Below, piece by piece: positions 24,550 to 31,655 of a stretch of 33,703 nt of DNA (position 1 is the stretch's first letter; each line of letters begins with the position of its first letter). Origin of the DNA: Anaerolineae bacterium (GTDB taxonomy: Bacteria; Chloroflexota; Anaerolineae; 4572-78; J111); contig JAGRCC010000234.1 of assembly GCA_020433785.1 (NCBI GenBank), positions 3,126 to 36,828 on the forward strand. Reading direction: 5' to 3'. Made by a program: the position numbers and the translations under genes. The notes under the pieces were generated by a model, which worked only from the letters and a program-made list of their open reading frames with translations, did no database searches and was not told the DNA's origin.

Positions 24550-27500
24550 TTACTGGACTCGTTGTGACCATTTGTCTTCAGGGATGATAAAGCCGGTAGC
24601 AAAAATATCTTCGTCCATCGTAAAGTGAGCCGCCGGATTTTGCACTCGATGCAACTGTGGCGTGTCTGTACCGGCCATAGTTACAATGTAGAGCCAGAAC
24701 TTGTCATCAAAGTGGCGGGCCTTCTTCCACTCGTTGGATGATAAGCGGATGGCTCCAGATTGGGCACGGGCCTTGACCTCAATGTATCGGGTATCGGCGT
24801 AAGAGCCGTCAGCATTGTAGAGGGTAGAGCGCACGTCAAAGCCATGATTCTCACCGGAGACATCTTCCGGGTGCCAGCCCTGATCGCGTTCGATCTGGAT
24901 TGCGACCTGCATTCCCAAGGCCTCGATTTCGTCATCGCGCCTCATCCCCCCGCCGGTGCCAGTAGCTTGGACTTTGTAGGTTTCCTCGGGCTTGGGTTTT
25001 TCCTTGACACGTGGCGCGCCGGTCTCGGATGGTTCCGGATCTGCATCCGGCTCGACTTGTCCCGGTAAAGGAATCACAGCGGCTGCGCCCAAAATATGAG
25101 GTTCACCAACGGTCAGGTTGCGTTCCAATTGGATTTCACGTTCGAGCGACCTGCGCCGCTGCTCTAGCTGCTCCAGGTTGCGCCGTTCGTTCAATAGAGG
25201 TAGGCCAATCTGCTCGCCGCTGGCCTGGCGGATCTCGTATTCCAGGATTTTCTGGTTTGATTCCTGAATCAAATAATCCAGCGACCGCAGGCCATACTTC
25301 TCCTTAATCTGACACTCTTTCCCTCGCCGGGCTTCAATCTCGGCCTGGAAGGGAAAAAGGATTTCGGTCACGATATAATCCTCGATGGTTTCACGCTGCT
25401 GCAACAGGGTTATCACTTGTGGCGGCACGTCAGTTTCCTTCAACGGTTCGTGGTCCCACAGAATGGCCGAATTAACTTGTTGGATGGTACTGTCTGCAAC
25501 AGCTTGATATAGGCAAAACACTCGCTTGCCTGCCGGCTGGCCAGTGCCATCACTAACCTCGCCCTCGACAAACCAGAAGACGCCTTCACGCTGATCTTCA
25601 GGATCACCAAAGACGGCGTAATTTTCTGCAACGCCTCCAAAGGTAGCTAGAATCGTTTCGCTAATGGCTTCCAGAAGTGGGTGGCCCGGCGCAACGAATT
25701 CAGCTTCGGGATGGTGACGGGCATAGGATTTATCAAAGGTTAGTCGTCGATACTCGCGGAAGACTCGGCCGTAGGCAGCCTTGAAATCGTAATCATCACC
25801 CCAGCGACGCAGGTCGTAGGGAACGGAACTAACGCCATAAATCTCGCCACGTTGGTCAATCTGCCCCCCAAGACGATGGAAAGCTCGCTTGAAATAATCT
25901 TCCACATATTCCGGCACCAGCCGGTTTTCCTCGGCTGTAAGCTTCTCCTTCAGTAAACCGGAGTAGTCGATGTGGCGGGTGGCCAGGCCGGTCAGCGACA
26001 CCTTGTCCAACAACTGGCGGGTGACCGCTACATCTACAGCCTCGATTTCCTGTTCAATCTCTTCAATCCGGCGCTGGCTAAAGACGGCCTCACGCAGCAA
26101 CTCATCCAGACGTGTGCCAGGAATCATCTCGCCGATGATATCAAAGACCCGGTCTGAACCTAAGGCATCCCTCATTACATCTAGCTTCTCAAAAATGCGG
26201 TCCAAAATCTGCCCCTCGCGGGTGTCGCGGGTGATCATATTCCAGATGTGGACTTCATACTGCTGGCCGTAACGGTGGATGCGACCCATGCGCTGTTCCA
26301 GCCGGTTAGGATTCCAGGGGATGTCGTAGTTGACCATCAGCGAGCAGAATTGGAGATTGATACCCTCGCCGGCGGCTTCGGTCGCTACCATAATTTGGGT
26401 TCTATCACGGAACTCTCGCTCGGCTTCGATGCGAGCATCCATATTCATATGGCCGTGGATGGTCGTCACACTGTAGCCCCAATTCTGTAGCTTTTCCACC
26501 AGATAATTCAGCGTGTCCCGGAACTCGGTGAAAATTAACAGCTTTCGGTCACCTAAATTCGCTAGTACGTTATCACGCAGCCCAACAAGCTTACTTTCAA
26601 TCTCCTGACCACGAACTTGCTCTGCCTGAATAATCAATCCTTCTAATTGCTCGATTTCAAGCTTCACATCGTCAATATTCTTGGCGATGGTCAGATGTTC
26701 CAACCGCTCTTCTAACTGCTGAAGCTCATCTTCGGACATATCGGCCAAATCATCTTCGTCCAAGTCACGAATCCGAAGATAATCCTCATCCTGGCGAATC
26801 CGCTCCGGTAACTTTAGCAATTCTTCCAAGCGGGCTTTACGCCGTTTAAGGGACTCGTAAACAGCATGGGTGCTAGAGGTCAGCCGGCGCTGCAAAATCA
26901 TCAGAGCAAAGGAGATACTACGGTTCTCTTTTGCCCGGTCAAAATAATCGCGGACGTAGTTCGTGACCTGATTGTAGAGTGTGGTTTCGGCTTCGGTTAG
27001 CCGGAAGGGAACGGTGTGAACATAGCGTGGCGGAAAGATGGTTGTGCCGTCGAAACGGCGCAAATCCTCTTTGAGACGCCGCACAAAGACTGGGTTGTCC
27101 TTGTTCTCCACCGACTCCTTAAGCAGTTCGGTCTGCGCGAAAAAGCCAGGGCGTAGCAAATCCAAAAAGAGACGAAAGTTCTCTTCGTCGCCTCGATGGG
27201 GCGTGGCCGTCAAAAATAGCAAGTGATTAGTTTGGCGCGAGAGCAATTCACCGGCCTGATAGCGCTTGGTCTTGTCAACCTTAACCCGATCCCGGCCCTG
27301 GTAGGCATAGGCACTCATTTTGTGGGCTTCGTCCACAAAGACCATGTCCCAATTTGCGCTATTCAAGGTGGAGCGAACTGAATCCTGCTTAATAAAGTCA
27401 ATCGAGGTGATACACAGGTCACGCTCCTCCCACACATTCTCGCCCCAAGCCGACTCCATTCTGGCCCGGTCGACAATGGCGAACGACAGGCCGAAGCGCT

Positions 27501-28005
27501 CTTTCATCTCACGTTGCCACTGATACTTAAGATGACCTGGGGCCACGATTAATACCCGGCGAACCAAGCGCCGATATTGCAGTTCTTTCAGTACCAGCCC
27601 GGCCATAATCGTTTTGCCTGCGCCGGGATCGTCGGCTATCAAGAAGCGGATGCGAGGCGACTCCAGTACGTAATGATAAACGGCTTCAATTTGGTGAGGT
27701 AGCGGGTCAACCTGAGAAATACTGACGGCCAGTTGCGGATCAAACTGGTAGGCTAGCCGCAGGCGGTGGGCCTCAATGAGAAAGAAAAAGTCCTCCGCAT
27801 TATCAGTGAGAGCGACCGGATTACGCTCGGCGATTTGAATCTGAGTTAATTGACTGGTGGTGATATTTTGGGAGAGATATTGGTTACTGCCGTCTTTCAA
27901 CAATAGTTCCAGGCGGTAATAGCCCAGGCGAGACTCAAATTTCTTCACTTCCGCCATTGCAGGTAAAAAAGGAGCGGTAATCAGTTGGCCGGTTTTCAGT
28001 TCCAT
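24550..28005 (-). CDS. SNF2-family helicase with C-terminal DUF3883 domain
   Basis: This is a 1151-aa superfamily 2 DNA translocase. N-terminal ATPase lobe: Walker A DDPGAGKTIMAG at about 125-136, DEAH box MVFVDEAHKM at about 221-230, and motif III LLFLTATPHRG. The second lobe has LLIFTEFRDTL, VATEAAGEGINLQFC and EQRMGRIHRYGQ (motif VI). The last 150 residues form a DUF3883 domain (GFDVRST...TRYIEVKARAQSG...WLYIV), itself a PD-(D/E)XK-like fold with D and E-x-K, shared with DISARM DrmD-type and other defence helicases. A charged coiled coil (about 380-470) sits between the lobes. It is the first gene of the array. It probably moves along DNA with the methyltransferase/ATPase pair to sense unmodified DNA; whether it also serves Argonaute is open. 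Confidence 0.9.
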   Translation of the reverse strand: MELKTGQLITAPFLPAMAEVKKFESRLGYYRLELLLKDGSNQYLSQNITTSQLTQIQIAERNPVALTDNAEDFFFLIEAHRLRLAYQFDPQLAVSISQVDPLPHQIEAVYHYVLESPRIRFLIADDPGAGKTIMAGLVLKELQYRRLVRRVLIVAPGHLKYQWQREMKERFGLSFAIVDRARMESAWGENVWEERDLCITSIDFIKQDSVRSTLNSANWDMVFVDEAHKMSAYAYQGRDRVKVDKTKRYQAGELLSRQTNHLLFLTATPHRGDEENFRLFLDLLRPGFFAQTELLKESVENKDNPVFVRRLKEDLRRFDGTTIFPPRYVHTVPFRLTEAETTLYNQVTNYVRDYFDRAKENRSISFALMILQRRLTSSTHAVYESLKRRKARLEELLKLPERIRQDEDYLRIRDLDEDDLADMSEDELQQLEERLEHLTIAKNIDDVKLEIEQLEGLIIQAEQVRGQEIESKLVGLRDNVLANLGDRKLLIFTEFRDTLNYLVEKLQNWGYSVTTIHGHMNMDARIEAEREFRDRTQIMVATEAAGEGINLQFCSLMVNYDIPWNPNRLEQRMGRIHRYGQQYEVHIWNMITRDTREGQILDRIFEKLDVMRDALGSDRVFDIIGEMIPGTRLDELLREAVFSQRRIEEIEQEIEAVDVAVTRQLLDKVSLTGLATRHIDYSGLLKEKLTAEENRLVPEYVEDYFKRAFHRLGGQIDQRGEIYGVSSVPYDLRRWGDDYDFKAAYGRVFREYRRLTFDKSYARHHPEAEFVAPGHPLLEAISETILATFGGVAENYAVFGDPEDQREGVFWFVEGEVSDGTGQPAGKRVFCLYQAVADSTIQQVNSAILWDHEPLKETDVPPQVITLLQQRETIEDYIVTEILFPFQAEIEARRGKECQIKEKYGLRSLDYLIQESNQKILEYEIRQASGEQIGLPLLNERRNLEQLEQRRRSLEREIQLERNLTVGEPHILGAAAVIPLPGQVEPDADPEPSETGAPRVKEKPKPEETYKVQATGTGGGMRRDDEIEALGMQVAIQIERDQGWHPEDVSGENHGFDVRSTLYNADGSYADTRYIEVKARAQSGAIRLSSNEWKKARHFDDKFWLYIVTMAGTDTPQLHRVQNPAAHFTMDEDIFATGFIIPEDKWSQRVQ

Positions 28006-28056
28006 TGTCTTGCTCTATATCGGTGTCGCCTTTGACCCAGTCGCGTACATGTGTTA

Positions 28057-28065
28057 CTATATCAT
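28057..28065 (-). promoter_or_regulatory. Possible extended -10 promoter for the helicase gene
   Basis: On the minus strand TGATATAGT is an extended -10 element (TGnTATAAT-like), about 50 nt before the helicase ATG at 28005. No convincing -35 box lies 16-18 nt upstream, which extended -10 promoters tolerate. Position and composition make it the best candidate for the start of the array transcript. Confidence 0.3.
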
Positions 28066-28118
28066 TACAATAAAAAATGTGGCCGGAGGCACTAAGACCT
28101 GGTCATAAACAATCCACG

Positions 28119-28156
28119 AAAGACCCCTCACGGTTTGGCGACCAGGGGTCTTTTTG
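28119..28156 (+). terminator. Hairpin with plus-strand T-tract between helicase and PHAX-like gene
   Basis: AAAGACCCCT (28119-28128) pairs perfectly with AGGGGTCTTT (28144-28153), followed on the plus strand by a run of T and TTGTCTTTG. In that direction it is an intrinsic terminator, stopping any antisense transcription out of the helicase region. On the minus strand no U-tract follows. It could also shape the helicase leader. Confidence 0.5.
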
Positions 28157-28265
28157 TCTTTGTCCATTTTATCACACTTATGAGGCTGTGACGAGTCAAC
28201 TATAATTTGTGGCAACAAAGCGTCTACTAAAGCAAGCTATTCTGCTGATTTCTTAGCCCAATAAA

Positions 28266-28295
28266 TACAAAGGCCAGCAAGCGCTGGCCTTTGTA
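28266..28295 (-). terminator. 13-bp hairpin after the WGR/SSB/PHAX operon
   Basis: TACAAAGGCCAGC (28266-28278) pairs perfectly with GCTGGCCTTTGTA (28283-28295) around a 4-nt loop. It lies 28 nt after the stop of the last gene of the minus-strand WGR operon. The following bases on the minus strand are U-rich but interrupted, so termination may be partial. Confidence 0.5.
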
Positions 28296-28323
28296 CTACT
28301 CACTGATATATTATCCAGATAAA

Positions 28324-28551
28324 TCAACCGGGTGTGCGCCGCCCACTGCCATCTCGCACCAACAAACCACGCTCCGTTTCAGTCTTTAGCGCCTCTTGCC
28401 AGAATTCCTGACTTTCTCCGCCCCAATCTCTAACTATCAGCCCAATCTGTTCAATCGCCTCTGGGTTCGTTTCCTGCAATTGGCGGGCAATGTCTCTGGC
28501 TACCTGCTCTGTATTCGATTGCTGTTCACTGGGCTTGTCTGGTTGATCCAT
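28324..28551 (-). CDS. Small PHAX-like (RNA-binding-type) protein, probably C-terminally shortened
   Basis: This 75-aa protein has the core VARDIARQLQETNPEAIEQI, then GLIVRDWG and GLLVRDGSGRRTPG. The pattern IA-x-Q-L-x-ET-x-P...I...V...G, ending RRRTPGG-x-FF, is one I associate with small PHAX RNA-binding-domain proteins common in Chloroflexota and Cyanobacteria, whose role is unknown. In those proteins the chain usually continues GGVFF after RTPG; here a TGA follows RTPG at once, so it may have lost its last residues. It overlaps the SSB-like gene by 26 nt, which indicates one operon. The call depends on motif memory rather than a search. Confidence 0.5.
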   Translation of the reverse strand: MDQPDKPSEQQSNTEQVARDIARQLQETNPEAIEQIGLIVRDWGGESQEFWQEALKTETERGLLVRDGSGRRTPG

Positions 28552-28945
28552 CGTTACTTATCACAAGATCGCTTTTACCGTTATTAATTCTTACGATCCA
28601 GCCTGCATACAGGTCACTCAACGGAAAAATCGCCGCCGCTTTGATAAAAACGTGATGGTTTTTGCAACGGCGGCTGACAAAGCTGTGCATCTCTCCCACT
28701 ACACCCAGTTCGGTGCCCTCTTCAAAACCTTTGGCCAGATCAACTAGAGAAGCTTTATAGACTTTCACGAAAAAAAGCCCCTTCTTATTCTTCAAACTGA
28801 AGCGGGCAAGGCGTGGATGCTTAACGTCTACTTTACGGTATAGCTGACCGGTCAAAAATACAACGGAACCGGCTGAACCATGCAGTGCAGCCGCATCTAT
28901 CGCGTTCAATTCGACCAGACAAACCTCGTTTAAATCCTTCATCAT
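28526..28945 (-). CDS. SSB-like OB-fold protein
   Basis: This 139-aa protein resembles a single-stranded-DNA-binding OB fold: VVFLTGQLYRKVDVKHPRLA (beta 1 and 2), RFSLKNKKGLFFVKVYK, then LAKGFEEGTELGVVGEMHSF (the K-G-x-x-V-x-V-x-G turn of SSB) and HHVFIKAAAIFPL. The C-terminus lacks the acidic DDDIPF tip that recruits partners in true SSB, so it is probably an accessory or element-borne paralogue. It begins at tandem ATGs 3 nt after the WGR gene stop and overlaps the PHAX-like gene, all on the minus strand. Element-borne SSB-like proteins commonly support plasmid replication or transfer. Confidence 0.6.
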   Translation of the reverse strand: MMKDLNEVCLVELNAIDAAALHGSAGSVVFLTGQLYRKVDVKHPRLARFSLKNKKGLFFVKVYKASLVDLAKGFEEGTELGVVGEMHSFVSRRCKNHHVFIKAAAIFPLSDLYAGWIVRINNGKSDLVISNDGSTRQAQ

Positions 28946-28948
28946 GTA

Positions 28949-29323
28949 TCATTCTGTCGGGCTCTTGGTTAGGGTCGTGCCCTGGATTAACTCGTAGCCT
29001 CGACTGAGCCGTCGTTGGACTAACTTCGTCGCCAGCTTTCGAGCTTCCAGAGGTGTCTGGCACGGCGTAATCAACATGCGCTGATAACCGCCAATGCGCC
29101 CCCACATCCGGATCAGCGCGTAGGGGTCAAACAGGGCCGGTCCAACTGAAACGAAATAGAAGCGTGCCTCATTTTCTTCCGGATTGACCCGATGCAGCAA
29201 TGCTGCTTCATCCCAATCGGTTGGTTGTCGAACTGACCTCACAACAATGTCCTCTTTATGATCCAACAGCCAAGTTGACAATTCTGACAAGGTTGATCTG
29301 TTGAGTTGCCAACATTCTACCAA
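28949..29323 (-). CDS. WGR-domain protein
   Basis: The C-terminal 65 residues form a WGR domain: ARFYFVSVGPALFDPYALIR, then MWGRIGGYQRMLIT with the diagnostic W-G-R, then LEARKLATKLVQRRLSRGYE with the closing K...K-x-x-GY pattern. WGR domains bind nucleic acid, and are found in PARPs and in small bacterial proteins. The N-terminal 55 residues include DWDEAALLHRVNPEE. The reading frame starts at a TTG (29323); no ATG exists upstream in frame, so the start is uncertain and an internal TTG is possible. It heads an operon with the SSB-like and PHAX-like genes. Degenerate copies of this gene and its leader lie at 31220-31620, across the insertion sequence. Confidence 0.7.
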   Translation of the reverse strand: MVECWQLNRSTLSELSTWLLDHKEDIVVRSVRQPTDWDEAALLHRVNPEENEARFYFVSVGPALFDPYALIRMWGRIGGYQRMLITPCQTPLEARKLATKLVQRRLSRGYELIQGTTLTKSPTE

Positions 29324-29590
29324 CTGAGAAAAGTTGGGTCAATAGGGTACGTTGGCCTGAACTAATCAGTATTTATTATGATTCATCTTTTACACTTTGT
29401 TCTTTTCTCTTTAAAGGTCTCGGCAACCACTATATATGGCGTTCTGTGTCGAATATTGGCCAACAATACTATATATAGGGGTATCGACCTGACTCGCTGT
29501 CGCCACATGACATGATTAGATTATCCAGTTGACAAGACCAGGAGGTCAGTAGCGGCTGTTTTTCTTGTCATTTGACAACAATTTACAGGC
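29324..29590. other. Leader region of the WGR operon, duplicated beyond the IS
   Basis: No gene is seen here. The stretch from about 29307 (TTGCCAACATTCTACCAACT) through AAAAGTTGGGTCAATAGGG to TTATCCAGTTG near 29522 reappears, diverged, at about 31427-31605. A half-copy of the 24-nt palindrome (CACATGACATGA) lies near 29502. TATATA-rich strings near 29430 and 29470 are promoter-like for the minus-strand WGR operon but not assignable. Confidence 0.5.
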
Positions 29591-29614
29591 AAAAAAAGAG
29601 GCCGCAAGCGGCCT
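29591..29614 (-). terminator. Intrinsic terminator upstream of the WGR leader
   Basis: AGGCCGC (29599-29605) pairs with GCGGCCT (29608-29614) around a two-base centre; on the minus strand it is followed by a C and seven U residues (29597-29591). It would stop minus-strand transcripts coming from the insertion sequence or, before the insertion, from the WGR remnants upstream. It abuts the first 24-nt palindrome. Confidence 0.65.
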
Positions 29615-29615
29615 G

Positions 29616-29639
29616 TATTCATGTCACATGACATGAATA
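29616..29639. promoter_or_regulatory. 24-nt interrupted palindrome, copy 1
   Basis: Perfect 11-nt arms TATTCATGTCA and TGACATGAATA surround a two-base CA centre. The same 24 bases occur exactly at 31337-31360 and 31630-31653. The form is that of an operator for a dimeric repressor or an initiator binding site. This copy lies between the terminator and the IS. Confidence 0.75.
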
Positions 29640-29650
29640 GTCTATTTATA

Positions 29651-31212
29651 TTGGACTTTTGACAATGTAAAGCAAAGCCAACAAACAGCGAGTTGGCTGA
29701 GAACCTTACAAATTGAACTGTTGAGCCAAAATCAGGCCGCTGCGGGCCTCGATTTGCGCTTAACCACGACCGGTTGCCGGGTTCGTTTTGGCAAGTTGAC
29801 CCCTACCGCCCGTCCCGCTGCAATATTCCGGGGTTTGGGCGGTTGGGCTGGGGTCCCCAACTGGCGAATAAGTCGAGCGAAGTCTCGTTGCACCAAGGTG
29901 GGCGAGATGAGCTGCTGTTTCATCGCTGGCAGGTTGCGCTCCCAGGGCCGAGGCAAGGCCACGGTCAGGGGGTGGGCCAACCACAGTTGGGCAAAGGCCA
30001 GGTGGGTGAGGTGCCACCAGGTTTCTTCCCGCTCGACTTCGGGTGTTTGAAAGTCGGTCAGCAGCAACTTCTGCTTGGCAAAGCGAAAGAAGTGCTCGAT
30101 ATCGAAGCGAGCCTGGTAAGCCAGATAGATGTCTGCCAGCGATAATTCCGCCCGCCGGTCGCCCATCACGATCAACCACAAGGGTCGTTTGAAGGCCGGG
30201 GTGCCATCTTCAAGGTAGCGAGTGACGCAGACCAGGGTGAAGGGATGTTGGTGCATGGGAATGTCCCGATGACCCCGCATCGACATATTATGCCAGGCTC
30301 GAATTTCGACCCGGTAGCGTTTGCCCCGCCGACTGGTTTCCCAACGGGTCAGGCTCTCGTCCGGCGCGGGATGGGTCGCTGGATCAGATAACTTGAACGG
30401 CTGACCATACCAGGTGGGATGCCCGGCGGCCGGGTCTACCTCGCTCTCCGGCTGAAATTGACGGTAGAAGGTGCGGTTGTTTTTGGCCCGGGCGATGGTC
30501 ACCAGGTTGGCATGCCGCCGATGGGCGTGCAGATAGGTCGGTTTGCTGTAACTGCTATCCACCGCTTCCACGCACAACTCCTGGCCAAAGGGCAACTGCG
30601 GATCATCCAGCAAGGCATCGATCTGGCGGCTGCCCACCATCTCCTTGTCCTGGCTGGTGGGCACGCGTTCGGTCAGCAGCGGCAGCACCCAACTGGGGGA
30701 CACGCTCATTTCCGTTTCCAGCCCCAAGACCACCGTGCTGTACTGATGCCCGATGGTCACCGGTTTGTTCCCTTTGATCACCGTCGGCTGGTAGACCAGC
30801 CCCCGATCTTCCACGGTCCGACCATCGGGTCGGGGCTGGGTCGTCACATCGACCAACAGTAACCAAAAAGGGCGCTGCTTGGGCTGTGGCAGATACGGCC
30901 GCAGCAACTGGGGCAACAACAGCTTCGGCGGCGACCACTCGGCGATGGCCTTGAACAAGTTGCTGTAGGTCCGACGAAAACAAGCCGTTTGGCTCAGTTC
31001 AACGACTGAAGTGGCGGTGAGGTTGCTACAGATCGCATCCACCAATTCCATCAGTGTATCGGCGCGATTGGTAAAGTTCTGGTATAATTCCTGGCGGAAC
31101 TGCTTCAATTGGGTCGTGTATCGAGTGATGTCCATACACTACTTTTTGGCGCAGTTCCTTTTTTTAGCAAATTTTCATCTCCTCTGGGTGAGGTTGTTTG
31201 TCAAAAGTCCAA
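29651..31212 (-). mobile_element. IS4/IS701-like insertion sequence with 15-bp TIR and 7-bp target duplication
   Basis: The ends are exact inverted repeats: TTGGACTTTTGACAA at 29651-29665, and its complement at 31198-31212. The 7-nt sequence ATTTATA directly flanks both ends (29644-29650 and 31213-31219), a target-site duplication that fixes the boundaries. The element is 1562 bp with one intact transposase. Clean ends and duplication indicate a fairly recent insertion into a tandem array of WGR remnants. Confidence 0.9.
29732..31135 (-). CDS. DDE transposase, IS4/IS701-like
   Basis: This 467-aa enzyme moves the surrounding element. An RNase H-like core is visible: first Asp in WLLLVDVTTQPRPDG (D96), second in CVEAVDSSYSKPTYL (D193), and Glu in YQARFDIEHFFRFAKQKLLL (E347) with the Y-x(2)-R-x(3)-E-x(6)-K spacing of IS4-like transposases. 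Between them lies an insert with KNNRTFYRQF and a GHPTWYG segment. The C-terminal 60 residues are Arg/Lys/Pro-rich (PKRTRQPVVVKRKSRPAAA). The frame is uninterrupted from the ATG at 31135, so activity is plausible. The base composition is more GC-rich than the surrounding remnants, in keeping with recent arrival. Confidence 0.85.
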   Translation of the reverse strand: MDITRYTTQLKQFRQELYQNFTNRADTLMELVDAICSNLTATSVVELSQTACFRRTYSNLFKAIAEWSPPKLLLPQLLRPYLPQPKQRPFWLLLVDVTTQPRPDGRTVEDRGLVYQPTVIKGNKPVTIGHQYSTVVLGLETEMSVSPSWVLPLLTERVPTSQDKEMVGSRQIDALLDDPQLPFGQELCVEAVDSSYSKPTYLHAHRRHANLVTIARAKNNRTFYRQFQPESEVDPAAGHPTWYGQPFKLSDPATHPAPDESLTRWETSRRGKRYRVEIRAWHNMSMRGHRDIPMHQHPFTLVCVTRYLEDGTPAFKRPLWLIVMGDRRAELSLADIYLAYQARFDIEHFFRFAKQKLLLTDFQTPEVEREETWWHLTHLAFAQLWLAHPLTVALPRPWERNLPAMKQQLISPTLVQRDFARLIRQLGTPAQPPKPRNIAAGRAVGVNLPKRTRQPVVVKRKSRPAAA

Positions 31213-31219
31213 ATTTATA

Positions 31220-31620
31220 GGGTTGCCAGAGGTGTCTGACATCGCCCATTCAATATCTACAATAAACCGCCAATCCGTCCGTACATCCGCCTTTTCAGGG
31301 GAACCAGGGCTGGCCCAATCGAAACATAGCCGCCAGTATTCATGTCACATGACATGAATACTTCACTTATTGGGCTTCCAGAGGTGTATGGTCCAACATC
31401 AAGGTTGCCAACTCCAGCAATTTTGATGCTGCTAACTGCCACTATTCTAGCAACAGAAAAAAGTTGGGTCAATAGGGGCGGCCTGACCTAATCGAAATTT
31501 ATCATTTATTCTTTGCTCTTTTCCTCATTAAAATCCCAGCAATCACGATATGTACGGATATCAACCTGGTTCGCTGTAACAATACGGCACGAATTAAATT
31601 ATCCAGTTGGTGAGGCCGTT
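31220..31620 (-). pseudogene. Decayed WGR-gene copies and duplicated leader
   Basis: Directly beyond the IS, 31224-31327 aligns by eye with the middle of the WGR gene (29046-29155): the minus strand still reads YVSIGPALV and RMYGRIGG, against YFVSVGPALF and RMWGRIGG in the intact gene. After the palindrome at 31337, a second fragment starts with a CCAGAGGTGT string, then jumps to the WGR start region and leader (GCCACTATTCTAGCAACAGA, then AAAAGTTGGGTCAATAGGG) up to TTATCCAGTTGG near 31605. No open gene remains. The region is therefore two broken tandem copies of the WGR unit, each ending in the palindrome. Confidence 0.65.
31337..31360. promoter_or_regulatory. 24-nt interrupted palindrome, copy 2
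   Basis: Identical to copy 1 (arms TATTCATGTCA/TGACATGAATA). It separates the two decayed WGR fragments. Survival of an exact copy while the neighbouring WGR sequence has decayed suggests selection or a recombinational role. Confidence 0.75.
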
Positions 31621-31629
31621 TACAGCCCG

Positions 31630-31653
31630 TATTCATGTCACATGACATGAATA
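31630..31653. promoter_or_regulatory. 24-nt interrupted palindrome, copy 3
   Basis: Identical to copies 1 and 2. It lies 2 nt beyond the stop codon of the DnaA-like gene (31656), at the head of the repeat region. If transcribed it would form an 11-bp hairpin, but without a U-tract, so a protein-binding site is likelier than a terminator. Confidence 0.75.
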
Positions 31654-31655
31654 AT

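Noticed and set aside
24513..24602. Upstream extension of the Argonaute N-half protein (30 extra residues)
   Set aside because: The extension lies within or right after the helicase 3' end, is Ser/Asn-rich, and the ATG at 24512 has a far better ribosome-binding site.
5930..28005. Calling the array a canonical BREX or DISARM system
   Set aside because: No PglZ, BrxC or Lon-type protein and no DrmA/DrmB (DUF1998) pair is present; only the DUF3883 helicase is DISARM-like.
31630..31653. Palindrome copy 3 as the terminator of the DnaA-like gene
   Set aside because: It has a good stem but no U-tract, and the same sequence appears twice elsewhere outside gene ends.
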